64,000 nucleotides of DNA from Acholoe squamosa. Lineage: Eukaryota > Annelida > Polychaeta > Phyllodocida > Polynoidae. A program made the position numbers and the translations under genes. Shown one piece after another: positions 40,888-50,347 of this stretch (its first letter is position 1; every line of letters begins with the position of its first letter). The notes beneath the pieces were generated by a model. The model worked only from the letters and a program-made list of their open reading frames with translations, ran no database searches and was not told the DNA's origin. The stretch is taken from assembly GCA_949317995.1 (NCBI GenBank), contig OX439039.1, forward strand, positions 14,623,282 through 14,687,281, read 5' to 3'.

Positions 40888-42121
40888 CAGAGATGTAAGT
40901 TGTCAGGGATTTCCCTGAAAATAGGGATTTAAAAAATCTTTAAATTTAGTCCGAACAGGGATATCATGAGCCCTCAGGGTAGTACAGGGATGTAAGTCTT
41001 CAGGTTTTATCAGGATTTCCTGATTTCTAAAAATTTTGAATGACATGTATTTTCCTGATATGAGTGGTAAGGAGGGCTGTTTGGAAAAATAAAAGGCTTT
41101 TTTTTATCAAGTAAATGTATGACTTCCTGATTTTTGCCCTTGCCTGACTTACATCCCTGGTAGTAGACAATGTGAGTATTCATGTTTATCATAAAACAAA
41201 TTAAATGAATCTTGCGTTCTTTCCCTAATCCTCTATTTCACACAGGCCCTGGCCTCAGTTGTCTACTTCAGCCAGTGACTCCACTAAGGAGTAGGCAGGC
41301 CCCCTGGTGTAAGCAGAGGGATTTACTGGCCCAGGGGTAGGCCAGGGGTAAGCTTTGGGCAGAGGACCAGCACCTGCGGCGCTGCTCGCACGCAAAGAAG
41401 TGGCGCCACCACGTGCCAAAAGCATTGCAACTTCTACCGTTGCAACTCTTACTTGACCCACAACTTCTACTGTTTTCTTATTCACTGGGTCACTTTCGCT
41501 GGTTGCTATAAGATAGAGTGTGAGTGGCAAACTACAGGAACATTCCACGTGAAAGCGGACAACTTCCGGGGTAGCCGTTTTGGATAAGTAGTGCAACCAC
41601 AGGGGTGAACCGGCTCAGTGAGAAGTGAATGGAATTCTGCTCTCTGATTGGTCTAAAATGCTTAGTCAGAAGACTGTATAATACAGTGTCCCCACATGGT
41701 GCCTTGCCATTGGTAACCTTATCTGAGTGTTGTGGTCTGGGAAATCCCCTTAAGAGGGGCCATATGAAACCCATCCCACTCCCTCCCTCCAAACACTACA
41801 ACTATACACTGTCAATGTTTCAACTCCACACCACACACACTGGCCCATATAGGCTGAAACAAGGGGAGGGAGTATGGATACAATTATATGCACAATGTGC
41901 ATCTACTGATGCCCCTCCTAAATGTATTGAACATGTCAGGCATATACTCAAAATCCTTTAGTATTTCAGCTAATACCCCACATGGAAATGAAACTGATTC
42001 TTTAGATAGAGCCTCTAAAACAAATAGAATACATTGAAAAATATCAATTTTTGAAGGGGGGGGGTAATTTCCACGACAGCAGCTTTTTAGGGAATTTCTC
42101 AATACCCAACTTACATCTCTG
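40888..42121. mobile_element. 1.23-kb TIR element abutting a splice acceptor
   Basis: Left end CAGAGATGTAAGTTG, right end CAACTTACATCTCTG, flanked by TACTGTT (40881-40887 and 42122-42128). Without it the flanks join to ...ccattgactagtgaagtttactgttacacttgcag, which aligns with the intron end before 42686 (...ccataagacaagtaaatactactctcacacttgcag): an empty-site paralogue. It contains a nested MITE (40985-41159). No transposase is recognised. Seven bases are duplicated, one more than in related elements. Confidence 0.83.
40985..41159. mobile_element. 175-bp MITE nested in the 1.23-kb element
   Basis: Ends CAGGGATGTAAGTC and GACTTACATCCCTG-like (tgacttacatccctg), flanked by GTAGTA at 40979-40984 and 41160-41165. 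Variant of the 24610 family. Confidence 0.85.
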
Positions 42122-42138
42122 TACTGTTACACTTGCAG

Positions 42139-42402
42139 ACTTCGATGGCAAACACTCTCGGTCGGCGTCTCGGGATCTCATCCATTCCTTACATAACAGA
42201 GACGGCAAAGAGCAGATCTGAATTTATGTGCACAACTTGTGGAAAAGTATTCGATCGTTCATCAAACCTAAACAGACACATGAGGATACATAGCGGCGAT
42301 AAACCTTTTGAATGCCCTGTCTGTGGAGCCAGGTTCAACCAAAAAGTCAATATGTATGCACACATGAAGAATAGGCACAAAAATCATTCATTTGATAACT
42401 GA
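42139..42402 (+). CDS. Alternative terminal exon, two C2H2 fingers (VFDRSSNL subfamily)
   Basis: Acceptor ttacacttgcag ends at 42138; ACT TCG ATG GCA opens an 87-codon phase-0 frame to 42402. Finger 1 (Cys31, Cys34, His47, His51) and finger 2 (Cys59-His80) are complete. Contacts R,S,N,R and Q,V,N,A. Linker HSGDKPF. The region where a branch point is expected (18-40 bases upstream) is now transposon sequence (element 40888-42121), so its splicing efficiency may have changed. Confidence 0.9.
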   Translation, partial: TSMANTLGRRLGISSIPYITETAKSRSEFMCTTCGKVFDRSSNLNRHMRIHSGDKPFECPVCGARFNQKVNMYAHMKNRHKNHSFDN

Positions 42403-42685
42403 TAACTTTAACTTGCAACGTTCAAGGACATACTGTCTGAATGTAGTACAAATACTAGATATCGTACTAGAGAATTAATAGTGGCAAACACAGATCTAGA
42501 CAATTTGGTACATTGCCGCAATGGTCTGAAGGATACACCAGGTAGGAAATCAGTGTAAGATACATGTTTAAGTTTGTGATAGGTTAAGTGTTAGGTTGTG
42601 ATTTGATTCAGTTCAAGAATAAGAGGCAACGAAGAAAATAAATATATATCCATAAGACAAGTAAATACTACTCTCACACTTGCAG
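42403..42685 (+). other. Spacer, paralogous to 40641-40887
   Basis: Shares several blocks with the 3' flank of 40383 ('tttggtacattgc(c)gcaatggtctg', 'aaatatatatccat'). AATAAA at 42637-42642 lies only 44 bases before the next exon. Confidence 0.55.
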
Positions 42686-42913
42686 GATGCGAAAGTCGCT
42701 CATGGTTGGCGTCTGGAAAACTATGTAACAGAAAAGCCAAAGGGTAGAGCTGAATATATGTGCACAACTTGTGGAAAGGTATTTGACCGTTCATCCAATC
42801 TGAACAGGCACATGTGGACACACAGTGGCAACAAACCGTTTGAATGTGCCCCATGCAACGCCAGGTTTAATCAGAAGGCCAATCTGCAAAGACATATGGG
42901 CAGAATACATTAG
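42686..42913 (+). CDS. Alternative terminal exon, two C2H2 fingers (VFDRSSNL subfamily)
   Basis: Acceptor cacacttgcag ends at 42685; GAT GCG AAA GTC starts a 75-codon phase-0 frame to 42913, ending directly at the last finger His (RIH-stop). Finger 1 (Cys26, Cys29, His42, His46) is the same as in 42139 except MWTH; finger 2 (CAPC, Cys54-His75). Contacts R,S,N,R and Q,A,N,R. Linker HSGNKPF. Differences from 42139 concentrate in finger 2 and the pre-finger region. Confidence 0.9.
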   Translation, partial: DAKVAHGWRLENYVTEKPKGRAEYMCTTCGKVFDRSSNLNRHMWTHSGNKPFECAPCNARFNQKANLQRHMGRIH

Positions 42914-43290
42914 TAGTTCATTGTTAATAAGAAATATGACATAAAGTGTGTGATGGTCTTCTTGCTACCTGAGTAGGAGAATGACATGCAGAGAATTTCC
43001 AGGGTTGCCACTTTTTTGTCTTCTTCTTAGTAACTGAGTTTTTGTCATCTTTATTTTCCAAGAATTCCCCTTTCCTGCGATTTCCATCCTTAATAGAACG
43101 CTGTAGAGAAAGCTGCCTAAGTACCTTTCTTTTTTGTACCCCTCTATATGTATTTTGTTGTAAACAGGCTCGTTCCCTTGAGTGTCTCGGGATATGTTGT
43201 GAATTGTTTCAAGCTAAGTGTAAACGCGCCATTACATCAATGCCACTGCTGAATAATGCCACTGCTGAATGATTGCTCTCATGGTTGCAG
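42914..43290 (+). other. Inter-exon DNA
   Basis: Contains 'ccagggttgccacttttttgtc' at about 43001, similar to the left end of the 53251/58665 MITE family, without a recognisable right end. Ends in acceptor catggttgcag. Confidence 0.45.
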
Positions 43291-43509
43291 GATTGGCTGG
43301 CTCGTCCTACCTTCATATTCCGATCAAAGTCAAACAGACCATATGATTACAACTGCAACGTTTGTGGAAAAATGTTTGATCGGACCACAAATCTAACCAG
43401 ACATATGAGGATACATAGCGGAGAGAAACCATTTGAATGTGGCATCTGCAAGACTAGATTTACACAGAAGGTAGATATGCAGAGACATTTGAGGATGAAG
43501 CACCCATGA
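43291..43509 (+). CDS. Alternative terminal exon, two C2H2 fingers (MFDRTTNL)
   Basis: Acceptor catggttgcag ends at 43290; GAT TGG CTG GCT opens a 72-codon frame to 43509. Finger 1 (Cys22, Cys25, His38, His42) and finger 2 (CGIC, Cys50-His71) are complete; contacts R,T,N,R and Q,V,D,R. Linker HSGEKPF. Pre-finger [12 protein letters not shown] is basic and aromatic. The stop follows one Pro after the last His, as in 43868, 45350 and 52637. Confidence 0.9.
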   Translation, partial: DWLARPTFIFRSKSNRPYDYNCNVCGKMFDRTTNLTRHMRIHSGEKPFECGICKTRFTQKVDMQRHLRMKHP

Positions 43510-43867
43510 CGCAAAAGCCATCCACATGCCAGCAACGTTCGTCTCCATCAGCTATTATTATTGCTATAACCTTCAAAATGATTTATATTCGAAGGAAGGC
43601 ATGTGGTATTTCCTGAAGTTTCATAGCAATCTGGTAGAAGCAATGACCCTACACTAGTACAAGGTGACAAAAAGGAGGTGTGCCAGCAATGTGTGACAGT
43701 GAATTTCTCCAAGCTCTTTTAAGACTCCGAAAGAGTTTTACCATGAATATAGTTTGAACTCTTTCAAGCTATTGTCTAGATATCTTTTCTGGATGAAATG
43801 CAGAAAGCCTACAGTTTGCTGGTCCTTTGTTACATGTTTAAGAAAGTGATTGTCATAATGGTTGCAG
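43510..43867 (+). other. Inter-exon DNA
   Basis: No supported features; ends in ataatggttgcag. Confidence 0.45.
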
Positions 43868-44107
43868 GGTTGGCCAAGTTCGGAAAGTCTGCAAATCGGA
43901 AATCCTCACATAACACCTCTAAAATCAAAAAGGCGAAAATTTGATTATGAGTGTACCACTTGTGGAAAGATGTTTGACCGCACCTCAAACTTGACCCAGC
44001 ATATGAGGACGCATACCGGTGAGAGGCCGTTTGAATGCCGCATTTGCAAGGCTAGGTTCTCAGTGAAATCAAACCTTCTGAGACATATGAAGATTCTTCA
44101 CCCATGA
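43868..44107 (+). CDS. Alternative terminal exon, two C2H2 fingers (MFDRTSNL)
   Basis: Acceptor taatggttgcag ends at 43867; GGT TGG CCA AGT opens a 79-codon frame to 44107. KSKRRK before finger 1 is a likely nuclear signal. Finger 1 (Cys29, Cys32, His45, His49) and finger 2 (CRIC, Cys57-His78) are complete; contacts R,S,N,Q and V,S,N,R. TGERPF linker. Very close to 45350 (KSRRRKFEYECTTC), with most differences in the second finger. Confidence 0.91.
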   Translation, partial: GWPSSESLQIGNPHITPLKSKRRKFDYECTTCGKMFDRTSNLTQHMRTHTGERPFECRICKARFSVKSNLLRHMKILHP

Positions 44108-44893
44108 GGGTAACAACTTAGACATTGAAGCAAACATGCTGTTTGTGTAAGGCCTGCTCGTTATTTTACCTAAAACCGCACTGTGAAGTGCTGCAGGTAC
44201 AGAGTCCCTGAAATCACATAGGGATTTGTCATGAACGATGTTCATGCTGACTTGGTAGTAATTGGGTTGCATATTTGCTTTAAGAAATGGTATCAAACCA
44301 TTGGGATACTTTCCATGTCATGATTAGGTTTTAACTGATTCAGAAATAAAGGTTATAACCAGTTTAACCGTCTTCTTGACCTAATTCAAAGAAAACAAAT
44401 CTTTAAATGACTGAGTACCTTAAGGTTAGTTTTGCTATAAGGAAATAAAATAAGCACTGGACTTCCCTAGCCCACTTAAAAGGGTCTATTTCTCCTCTTT
44501 CCTATCTCCTCCGATGTGTGGTGCACATATATGCGTGGGCACCAACACATTCCTCTATGAAATTGTGTAATGTAGTTCTCGCCATCAATATGACCTTAGC
44601 TGTCGAAATGGCGCTAAACCTCTATTGCTCACTCACTAAAACTAGCATGGTGCAGCAATGACTACATAATTAACGGCATATAGCAGGTAAATGAAAGAGA
44701 AGTCAAAGGACAAGATGTAGGTAGGTAGGGAATGGCTTCAAGACATTTTAATTCCTGTTCTTGATTTCTTTTGTCAAAATTAGAAAAGTTTTCCTGTTCT
44801 TAATTTCTCTTGTTAGAATTAGAAAAGTAAGATTTATCTAAATATGAGACAAAATTTTAATGTATGGGTTTAAAGACGAGCCCTCTCAATCAG
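44108..44893 (+). other. Spacer with poly(A) signal
   Basis: AATAAA at 44345-44350. The rest is featureless AT-rich DNA up to ccctctcaatcag. Confidence 0.5.
44345..44350 (+). terminator. Candidate polyadenylation signal AATAAA
   Basis: About 240 bases after the 43868 exon stop. Confidence 0.5.
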
Positions 44894-45103
44894 TCCGATT
44901 GGATGTGTGCTAGTGCTGAGATAAAACAACAGAAGCCTGAATCTGTGTGTACGACTTGTGGAAAGGGATTTGACCGTCCAGCAAAACTTGTGACACATAT
45001 GAGGACACATAGTGGGGAGAAGCCATTTGAGTGCGGTGTTTGTCAGGCCAGATTCAATGTAAAGGGAAATCTGCAGAGACATAGGCTGAAAATGCACAAG
45101 TAG
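44894..45103 (+). CDS. Alternative terminal exon, two C2H2 fingers (GFDRPAKL)
   Basis: I place the start after ccctctcaatcag (44893), giving TCC GAT TGG ATG in phase 0; an upstream AG at 44875 would also be in phase but lacks a pyrimidine tract. 69 codons to 45103. Finger 1 (Cys19, Cys22, His35, His39) reads [10 protein letters not shown], almost as in 60549 and 63525; finger 2 is Cys47-His68. Contacts R,A,K,T and V,G,N,R. Linker HSGEKPF. Confidence 0.82.
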   Translation, partial: SDWMCASAEIKQQKPESVCTTCGKGFDRPAKLVTHMRTHSGEKPFECGVCQARFNVKGNLQRHRLKMHK

Positions 45104-45349
45104 GACAAAGAGGTGAATGCTACCATACATGGAAGAGGTCATATGAAAGCTGTGTTAACCTAATGATTTAGCATTTTCTTTGCTTCAGTGATTATAGTGT
45201 GAGAGAAACTGACAAATATGTTCTTGTAGAAACTTGGCAGCTGTCTTTGAGGTAAGAATTAGGTGTAGGAATTCTGCTTTTGCAATATCTTACATGGAGA
45301 TTACCAAATCAAAGATCACATTTGTGAATTCTTGCTCTCACAGTTGCAG

Positions 45350-45607
45350 GGTATGCCTATCCTGCCACGTGCCCTTGGACAGCTTGAGGGAGTGTCAACA
45401 GATCTCAACATGACTCATGTAAAATCCAGGAGACGAAAATTCGAATACGAATGCACCACCTGTGGAAAGATGTTTGATCGGAACTCAAACTTAACCCAGC
45501 ATATGAGGACACACACAGGCGAGAGACCGTTTGAATGCGACATTTGTAGGGCAAAGTTTTCCCTAAAAGGAAACTTGTTAAAGCACAAGAAGATGCTGCA
45601 TCCATGA
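45350..45607 (+). CDS. Alternative terminal exon, two C2H2 fingers (MFDRNSNL)
   Basis: Acceptor cacagttgcag ends at 45349; GGT ATG CCT ATC opens an 85-codon frame to 45607. Basic KSRRRK precedes finger 1 (Cys35, Cys38, His51, His55); finger 2 is CDIC, Cys63-His84. Contacts R,S,N,Q and L,G,N,K. TGERPF linker. Tandem paralogue of 43868. Confidence 0.91.
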   Translation, partial: GMPILPRALGQLEGVSTDLNMTHVKSRRRKFEYECTTCGKMFDRNSNLTQHMRTHTGERPFECDICRAKFSLKGNLLKHKKMLHP

Positions 45608-45915
45608 TATAACTCATTCAAAACTGCATTACTTGTATTGTATTGCAACTTACTCAATAATGCTTGCAGACATTATTTATGGACATGTGGACCACACTAG
45701 CATAGGAAATATGGAGTATGACAAAGTGATGCTTTTACAGTTTTAAGCGATGTCAAATAACTGGCTATATTGGCTTTGTGTGGTATATGTACATGGTCAA
45801 TGATCAGTGGTTCCAGCAGTTTTCTAGGTAGGATTAGTGTCTGGTTAGTCAGGTGCTCCTTTTGCTATTTCCCTATGTCAAATGCCAACTCAAATCACAA
45901 TATACGAGTCTAGCT

Positions 45916-46127
45916 AAAGGGAAAAAGCTGATAATGCATGTACAACTTGTGGGAAGGTATTTGATCGCTCGTCAAACCTAAAGAGGCCCATAATGACACA
46001 CACCGGTGAGCGACTGTTTGCATGTACACTGTTCATGGCGAGATATATACGGAAGGAGGACATGCAAAAGCACATGAAAAACTGTCACCGTGGAGATCAT
46101 ATACATCCCACTCTTCCTACTTCCTGA
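45916..46127 (+). pseudogene. Two-finger exon without acceptor, ligands lost
   Basis: The frame CTTCGKVFDRSSNL is recognisable but the first His of finger 1 is Pro (KRPIMTH), and finger 2 has Phe for its second Cys (CTLFMARY). No phase-0 acceptor precedes it: the nearest AG (gtctag) leads to TAA. Stop TGA 46125-46127. Confidence 0.72.
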
Positions 46128-46298
46128 TTTCCTTTATGAGTCAGATTTTTTTGGCGGAAGAGGATGGTTTTGTGTTACTAGTTTAGCTAGGGATTGAGTT
46201 TAGAGAAAGATCAAAGCACAATCAGCAAGGAGTGTTAGTATGCCCCTTTGACAAGAAAATGTGCTCAGTAATGAAAGATTCTTCACATCAAACCTAAA

Positions 46299-46311
46299 GG
46301 GGGGGGGGGGG
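46299..46311 (+). repeat. G13 run
   Basis: Thirteen consecutive G on the sense strand, between the 45916 pseudo-exon and the 46340 remnant. Confidence 0.8.
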
Positions 46312-46339
46312 CAAACAAACAAACAAAAAACCCACAAAA

Positions 46340-46410
46340 AGAACATTTGAATGTCTGCAGTGATAGACTCACACAGAAGATCCCTTTGCAGAAACTCCTG
46401 CAGAATGCTC
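46340..46410 (+). pseudogene. Finger-2 remnant
   Basis: acatttgaatgtctgcagtgatagactcacacagaag resembles FECxxCxxRFTQK with a small deletion between the cysteines. Very short; the histidine half is unrecognisable. Confidence 0.4.
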
Positions 46411-46499
46411 AACGGAACCGAAAATGGCTGCTGACCAGTCAGTACGATCAGAACAAAAGTATAATCATTATAACACATTTGTTGGTATTGTGCTTTCAG

Positions 46500-46754
46500 A
46501 TGCTAATGATGGGACTTGCTGGCTGGACACCGGGTTACTTTGAACCACCTATGGAATCTAGTCGGGGAAGGCCTAAAAAGTATAAATGCGATAAGTGTGG
46601 TAAGCGCTCGACAAATAATGCAGATCTTCAGAAACACATGAGGATCCACACTGGAGAAAAACCATTTGAGTGTCCAGTCTGTGGAGCAAAGTTTAACCAG
46701 AAGTCAAACATGTCTACCCATGTCAGAAAGTACCATCCTACTCAAATGGTGTAA
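46500..46754 (+). CDS. Alternative terminal exon, AT-hook-like motif plus two fingers
   Basis: Acceptor gtgctttcag ends at 46499; ATG CTA ATG ATG starts an 84-codon frame to 46754. SRGRPKK at residues 21-27 matches the AT-hook core (RGRP) and lies directly before finger 1 (Cys30, Cys33, His46, His50), where core Phe is Ser ([10 protein letters not shown]). Finger 2 ([14 protein letters not shown], Cys58-His79) is canonical with contacts Q,S,N,T. TGEKPF linker. The AT-hook could add minor-groove binding; that is inference. Confidence 0.87.
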   Translation: MLMMGLAGWTPGYFEPPMESSRGRPKKYKCDKCGKRSTNNADLQKHMRIHTGEKPFECPVCGAKFNQKSNMSTHVRKYHPTQMV

Positions 46755-47607
46755 GCGGTCAAAATGCTTAGAATTGACCAACATGGTCAATCTAAGATAA
46801 AAAATACTGGTGGTCTAGATAAGGCCTCATACGGCATTTTGAGCTTGTCTTATCTAGACCCTGGTATAAAGATGTATAGATGGGGGCCAGTAGGTATCAT
46901 CATTGAAGAGTAGGAGGGGGTCTATTGAGACGATGATAGCATGGCGCCGAGACAAAGGTTCATATGATAAAGATTTTTTTTTAAATCTTATTGTATGACG
47001 TATGTTCTATCTGATCTAAACTTTAAGTGCAGTTGATATTTGAGAAACAGGGCCCTTATTATCCAACACTACAGTCTGGATAGTCCAGGTATGTGGAAAC
47101 TAATCGAGTATACCTTTCTACAGTTTTTGAGGAAATAAGTTTTTGAGATGCCTGCCTGTTTCTGCATCCTCTAAAATAATAGACTTTGCACTGTGGAGTA
47201 TTAACACTAGAGTATATACCGTAATCTCCCACGTATAAGGCGCATCCCGCGTATAAGGCGCACCTAGAGTTTTGGAAAATTCTCCAAAAAATGAAAAATT
47301 CATAACTTTGGTTCTACTGAATGAATTTTCAAAATTCAAAAACCTATGGGTAGCTTGGGCCACCTTGGGCCCTCCTGGGCCCCATTTTGTCCCATTTTGA
47401 CCAAGGGGGCATGTAAGATATCAAAAGAAAGGTCTTGGTGTCCCCCTTGTGAATCCAATGAGAACTAAACCCCCCCCACCCCCACCCCCCCCCCCCGTAT
47501 AAGATGCGCCTTATACGCGGGAGATTACGCGTAGTATGTTTTATATTAAAACAGATATATCCAGGGTGTTACGTCTTGCACATAAATAATATCTGCCATA
47601 ATTACAG
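46755..47607 (+). other. Spacer with hairpin and TIR element
   Basis: A 12-bp-arm inverted repeat (GGTCTAGATAAG at 46812-46823 and inverse at 46849-46860) and the TIR element at 47221-47528. Confidence 0.55.
47221..47528. mobile_element. 308-bp TIR element (GTAATCTCCC type)
   Basis: Left end GTAATCTCCCACGTATAAG (continuing gcgca) is mirrored at the right by tgcgccttatacgcgggagattac, with one mismatch over 24 bases. A second partial copy of the TIR lies just inside the left end. No clear target duplication. Contains a C-rich tract near 47470-47495. Confidence 0.78.
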
Positions 47608-47821
47608 GCTGCGCAATACGAAGTACTGTATCCCCCTGCAAGGTCCAAGAGCACCTGGAACTGCCAAGTATTTGGTAAATTGTGTGATTATAAGAAGGAC
47701 CTAATCAAACATGTCAGAATACACACGGGTAAGAAGCCATTTTAAATGTTCACATTGTGGGATGAGGTTTAACCAGAAGACAAACATGAGGCAGCATATA
47801 CTAAAAAGGCACCCAATGTAG
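47608..47821 (+). pseudogene. Two-finger exon with Cys loss and frameshift
   Basis: Acceptor ataattacag ends at 47607; GCT GCG CAA TAC is in phase 0. Finger 1 has Phe for its second Cys (CQVF) and Cys at the core Phe position. An extra T in CCA TTT T creates TAA just before finger 2, which is otherwise complete (CSHCGMRFNQKTNM...H) with stop 47819-47821. A single-base correction would restore the frame, so inactivation is recent. Confidence 0.78.
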
Positions 47822-48180
47822 AAGCTTCATTGATTTTCCACCAAAGTTGTATGTCAAAATGATCGTGGAATATTTTTGTATCGTATTTCACGAGGTGTGG
47901 CTGGCGTATTCCACGAAGCCATTATAATCATATTCATCAAATATTATGTAGTTCGTGTCCTCATGATAGGTAAGATTTGTAGTGGCGTCTTCGAAAAAAT
48001 ACCTAATGAGTCTTGTACTGGTAAGAAACCTTCTAGATGTATCATTGGGGTAGAAGGTCCCATTAAAAGGGAAGCATGAGAGCATATGCCAAGTTATATA
48101 GTCTATCATCAGTTATTCAAGGTTTTTAATAGTTGTGTTTTTCACATGTAAGACCAATTGAAAGGGCAAAGTTTGATACA

Positions 48181-48186
48181 AATAAA
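48181..48186 (+). terminator. Candidate polyadenylation signal AATAAA
   Basis: About 360 bases after 47608-47821, just before the Harbinger-like MITE. Confidence 0.45.
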
Positions 48187-48232
48187 GCTTTTAAATATTC
48201 TTACGAATCCTGCCTTGGTTTGTATCAACTAA

Positions 48233-48556
48233 GGCCACACCAAAAAAAAATTAGTTGGTCTACGGATTTTTGTTTTGAAAAAAAAAAGAAGAAAAAAAGT
48301 GCCAGCTAGCGATTTTTTTTGTGTGTGTGTGTTGTGGTAAAGAATTTTTCGGCGTCCAGTGAGGCGAGCGAAAAAGTTTAATTAAAAAAAAATAAAAAAA
48401 AATTGCCAAACATCACAAAGAAAACTTGTTGAAAGTGAAGCGAGCGAAATCCATAGACGCGATTTTTTTTTCAAAGAAAAAAACAACAACAAAAATTTGT
48501 TTTTACGAAAACATGGAGAGGGAAATTCGTAGACCAACATATTTTTTGGTGTGGCC
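48233..48556. mobile_element. 324-bp PIF/Harbinger-like MITE
   Basis: GGCCACACCAAAAAA at the left, TTTTTTGGTGTGGCC at the right, flanked by TAA (48230-48232 and 48557-48559). Subterminal ttagttggtctacggattt is mirrored. Internal 'agcgagcga' phrases are shared with 39796-40012. Confidence 0.84.
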
Positions 48557-48933
48557 TAAATACAAAGAATCAGGCTTCTTAAAAGTACAAATATGATATA
48601 TATACGCACACGCACAAGATTGTCTACTCTGACCCATTCAAAAGCTTGCAAAGTCAAGATGTCTCTTAGTTAGGCAAGGTAAGGAAGGAGTTGGTTTTAT
48701 AACCTAGTTGTTACCTAGCTTCTTTCACAGTTCAGGGGTTGTTTTGCTGTTGGGTTTTGATTCTGCATTTTTACCCTATCCAGTTAACATCCCCCATGAA
48801 CTAACCTTTGAAGAGCAACATAATGCACGGTCGAAGTGAAGCATTATGCTCATTTGCTGTCATATCGCATTGGGTAATTCAAGTACATACTTATACACTG
48901 TCCTTAAATTTGCATGTGGCGTCTCACTTTCAG
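48557..48933 (+). other. Inter-exon DNA
   Basis: No supported features; ends in acceptor gtctcactttcag. Confidence 0.45.
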
Positions 48934-49174
48934 AATGCTTCAGCTGGACAGTCTAGTACCGGATCGGTGAATTCTAGTGATCAGTCTACATCAAAATCTG
49001 AAACATCCAAATACGTGTGCAATATGCCTGAAAGTATTCAGTCGCTCATCTAACCTAAAAACTCACATCAGGACTCATAGTGGCGAGAAGCCATTCCCAT
49101 GTCCCTTCTGTGGGAAGAGATTTACTGTAAAGTGCAACATGACCAGTCACGTGGCTTCTATGCATACTAAATGA
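48934..49174 (+). pseudogene. Two-finger exon with 2-base deletion
   Basis: Acceptor tcactttcag ends at 48933 and the phase-0 frame runs AAT GCT TCA ... TCC AAA TAC GTG TGC AAT, as in 49430, then two bases are missing in the CxxC codons and TAA follows. In the shifted frame finger 1 reads [15 protein letters not shown]...H and finger 2 [14 protein letters not shown]...H, both otherwise perfect, to TGA 49172-49174. Either a very young pseudo-exon or a sequence error. Confidence 0.68.
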
Positions 49175-49429
49175 ACATGCTTTATACACTTCTATGCAGT
49201 TTTGTTTTCTCAAGACATCTGTACTTTGATATGCTATATTCCTGGTTAAAGGATTCCACAATTAATTTTACTTGGTTTAGATGCTTGATGTTGCACTTGG
49301 GTTTGAGACTGTTTTTGGTTTCATCTTATGCTATTCATAGATTAGTTCTAAGCCATCCCTGTAATAAGGCTGTGGAATTCTGTGCATGAGGACTGATCAG
49401 ATGATGGTGTTGGTGATATATCATTCCAG

Positions 49430-49675
49430 GTGCCGGTAGCTTCCACTGGACAACATATCCATGTCAGTCAACTACAGAATAAAACAGCAATAGCCCAGTA
49501 TGTGTGTGAGACATGTGGCAGGGCATTCAACCGCTCTTCGAACTTGAAAAAGCACAGAATGACCCATACTGGGGAGAAGCCATTTGTTTGCTCGATAAGT
49601 AGAAAAGGATTAAGTCAGAAGGCTAGTCTATGTAGGCACATGGCTTCACTGCATCCACAGTCAGACAATGGATGA
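49430..49675 (+). CDS. Alternative terminal exon, finger 2 lacks a Cys
   Basis: Acceptor atcattccag ends at 49429; GTG CCG GTA GCT starts an 81-codon frame to 49675. Finger 1 (CETCGRAFNRSSNL, Cys26-His46) is complete, contacts R,S,N,K. Finger 2 reads C54-S-I-S57: the second ligand is Ser and the core Phe is Leu, so zinc binding is doubtful. The frame is open and the splice site good; it may function with one finger or be at the start of decay. TGEKPF linker. Confidence 0.78.
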   Translation: MPVASTGQHIHVSQLQNKTAIAQYVCETCGRAFNRSSNLKKHRMTHTGEKPFVCSISRKGLSQKASLCRHMASLHPQSDNG

Positions 49676-49719
49676 GCTGTTCAATTGTTTATTGGTAATT
49701 CAACTGCAGTCACAGTAAT

Positions 49720-50043
49720 CAGGGGTGTGAAATTTCCGCGGAAACGCGGAAATCCGCGTTTTTAAAGCTCAGAAAGACCATTCTTGAGATCTATGCAAAT
49801 CCACTGAGAAAAGAATTTACCATTTGTGGGGGGGGGGGGGTCTGACTTAAAATTTCTGCCAATACCATTCCAGATTGAAAAATGTGGGCATCCCAATGGT
49901 AGTTCCAAACATACTTGTACAACAGAGTTTGTTATATTATGCCCAAAGAACATTTAGATCACTTTTATCCAACATTAAAACATTAACTAACAAGCTGTAT
50001 ATTACGCTTCAGAGGAAATAGGTTTTGGGATTTCACACCCCTG
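49720..50043. mobile_element. 324-bp TIR element, 6-bp target duplication
   Basis: Ends CAGGGGTGTGAAAT and ATTTCACACCCCTG, flanked by AGTAAT at 49714-49719 and 50044-50049. A GC-rich imperfect palindrome (ttccgcggaaacgcggaa) follows the left end, and a G13 run (49828-49840) lies inside. No coding capacity. Confidence 0.85.
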
Positions 50044-50347
50044 AGTAATGGAACCGATTTCATGTTTGCGACTGTTTACATGTCGATGTCATATTGCACT
50101 TCAGGACATTCACAGGAAATTCACTAAAGAGGATCATTGCCTGATGTTACTGGCATGAAGAGATGACCCTTATTTTGTTGTTAGACAGTAAGACTTTGTG
50201 ATGGTGGAAAGGTTTAATAATGAATATCTCCCTCCACCAAAAACCCTTAGAGCTGGAGCTGGAAACACTCATTGTTATTGTCATTTGTTTGTGTTTGATT
50301 CCCAAAGATAACAATTTAAACATTTTCTTGTATTTTCTACAAGACAG

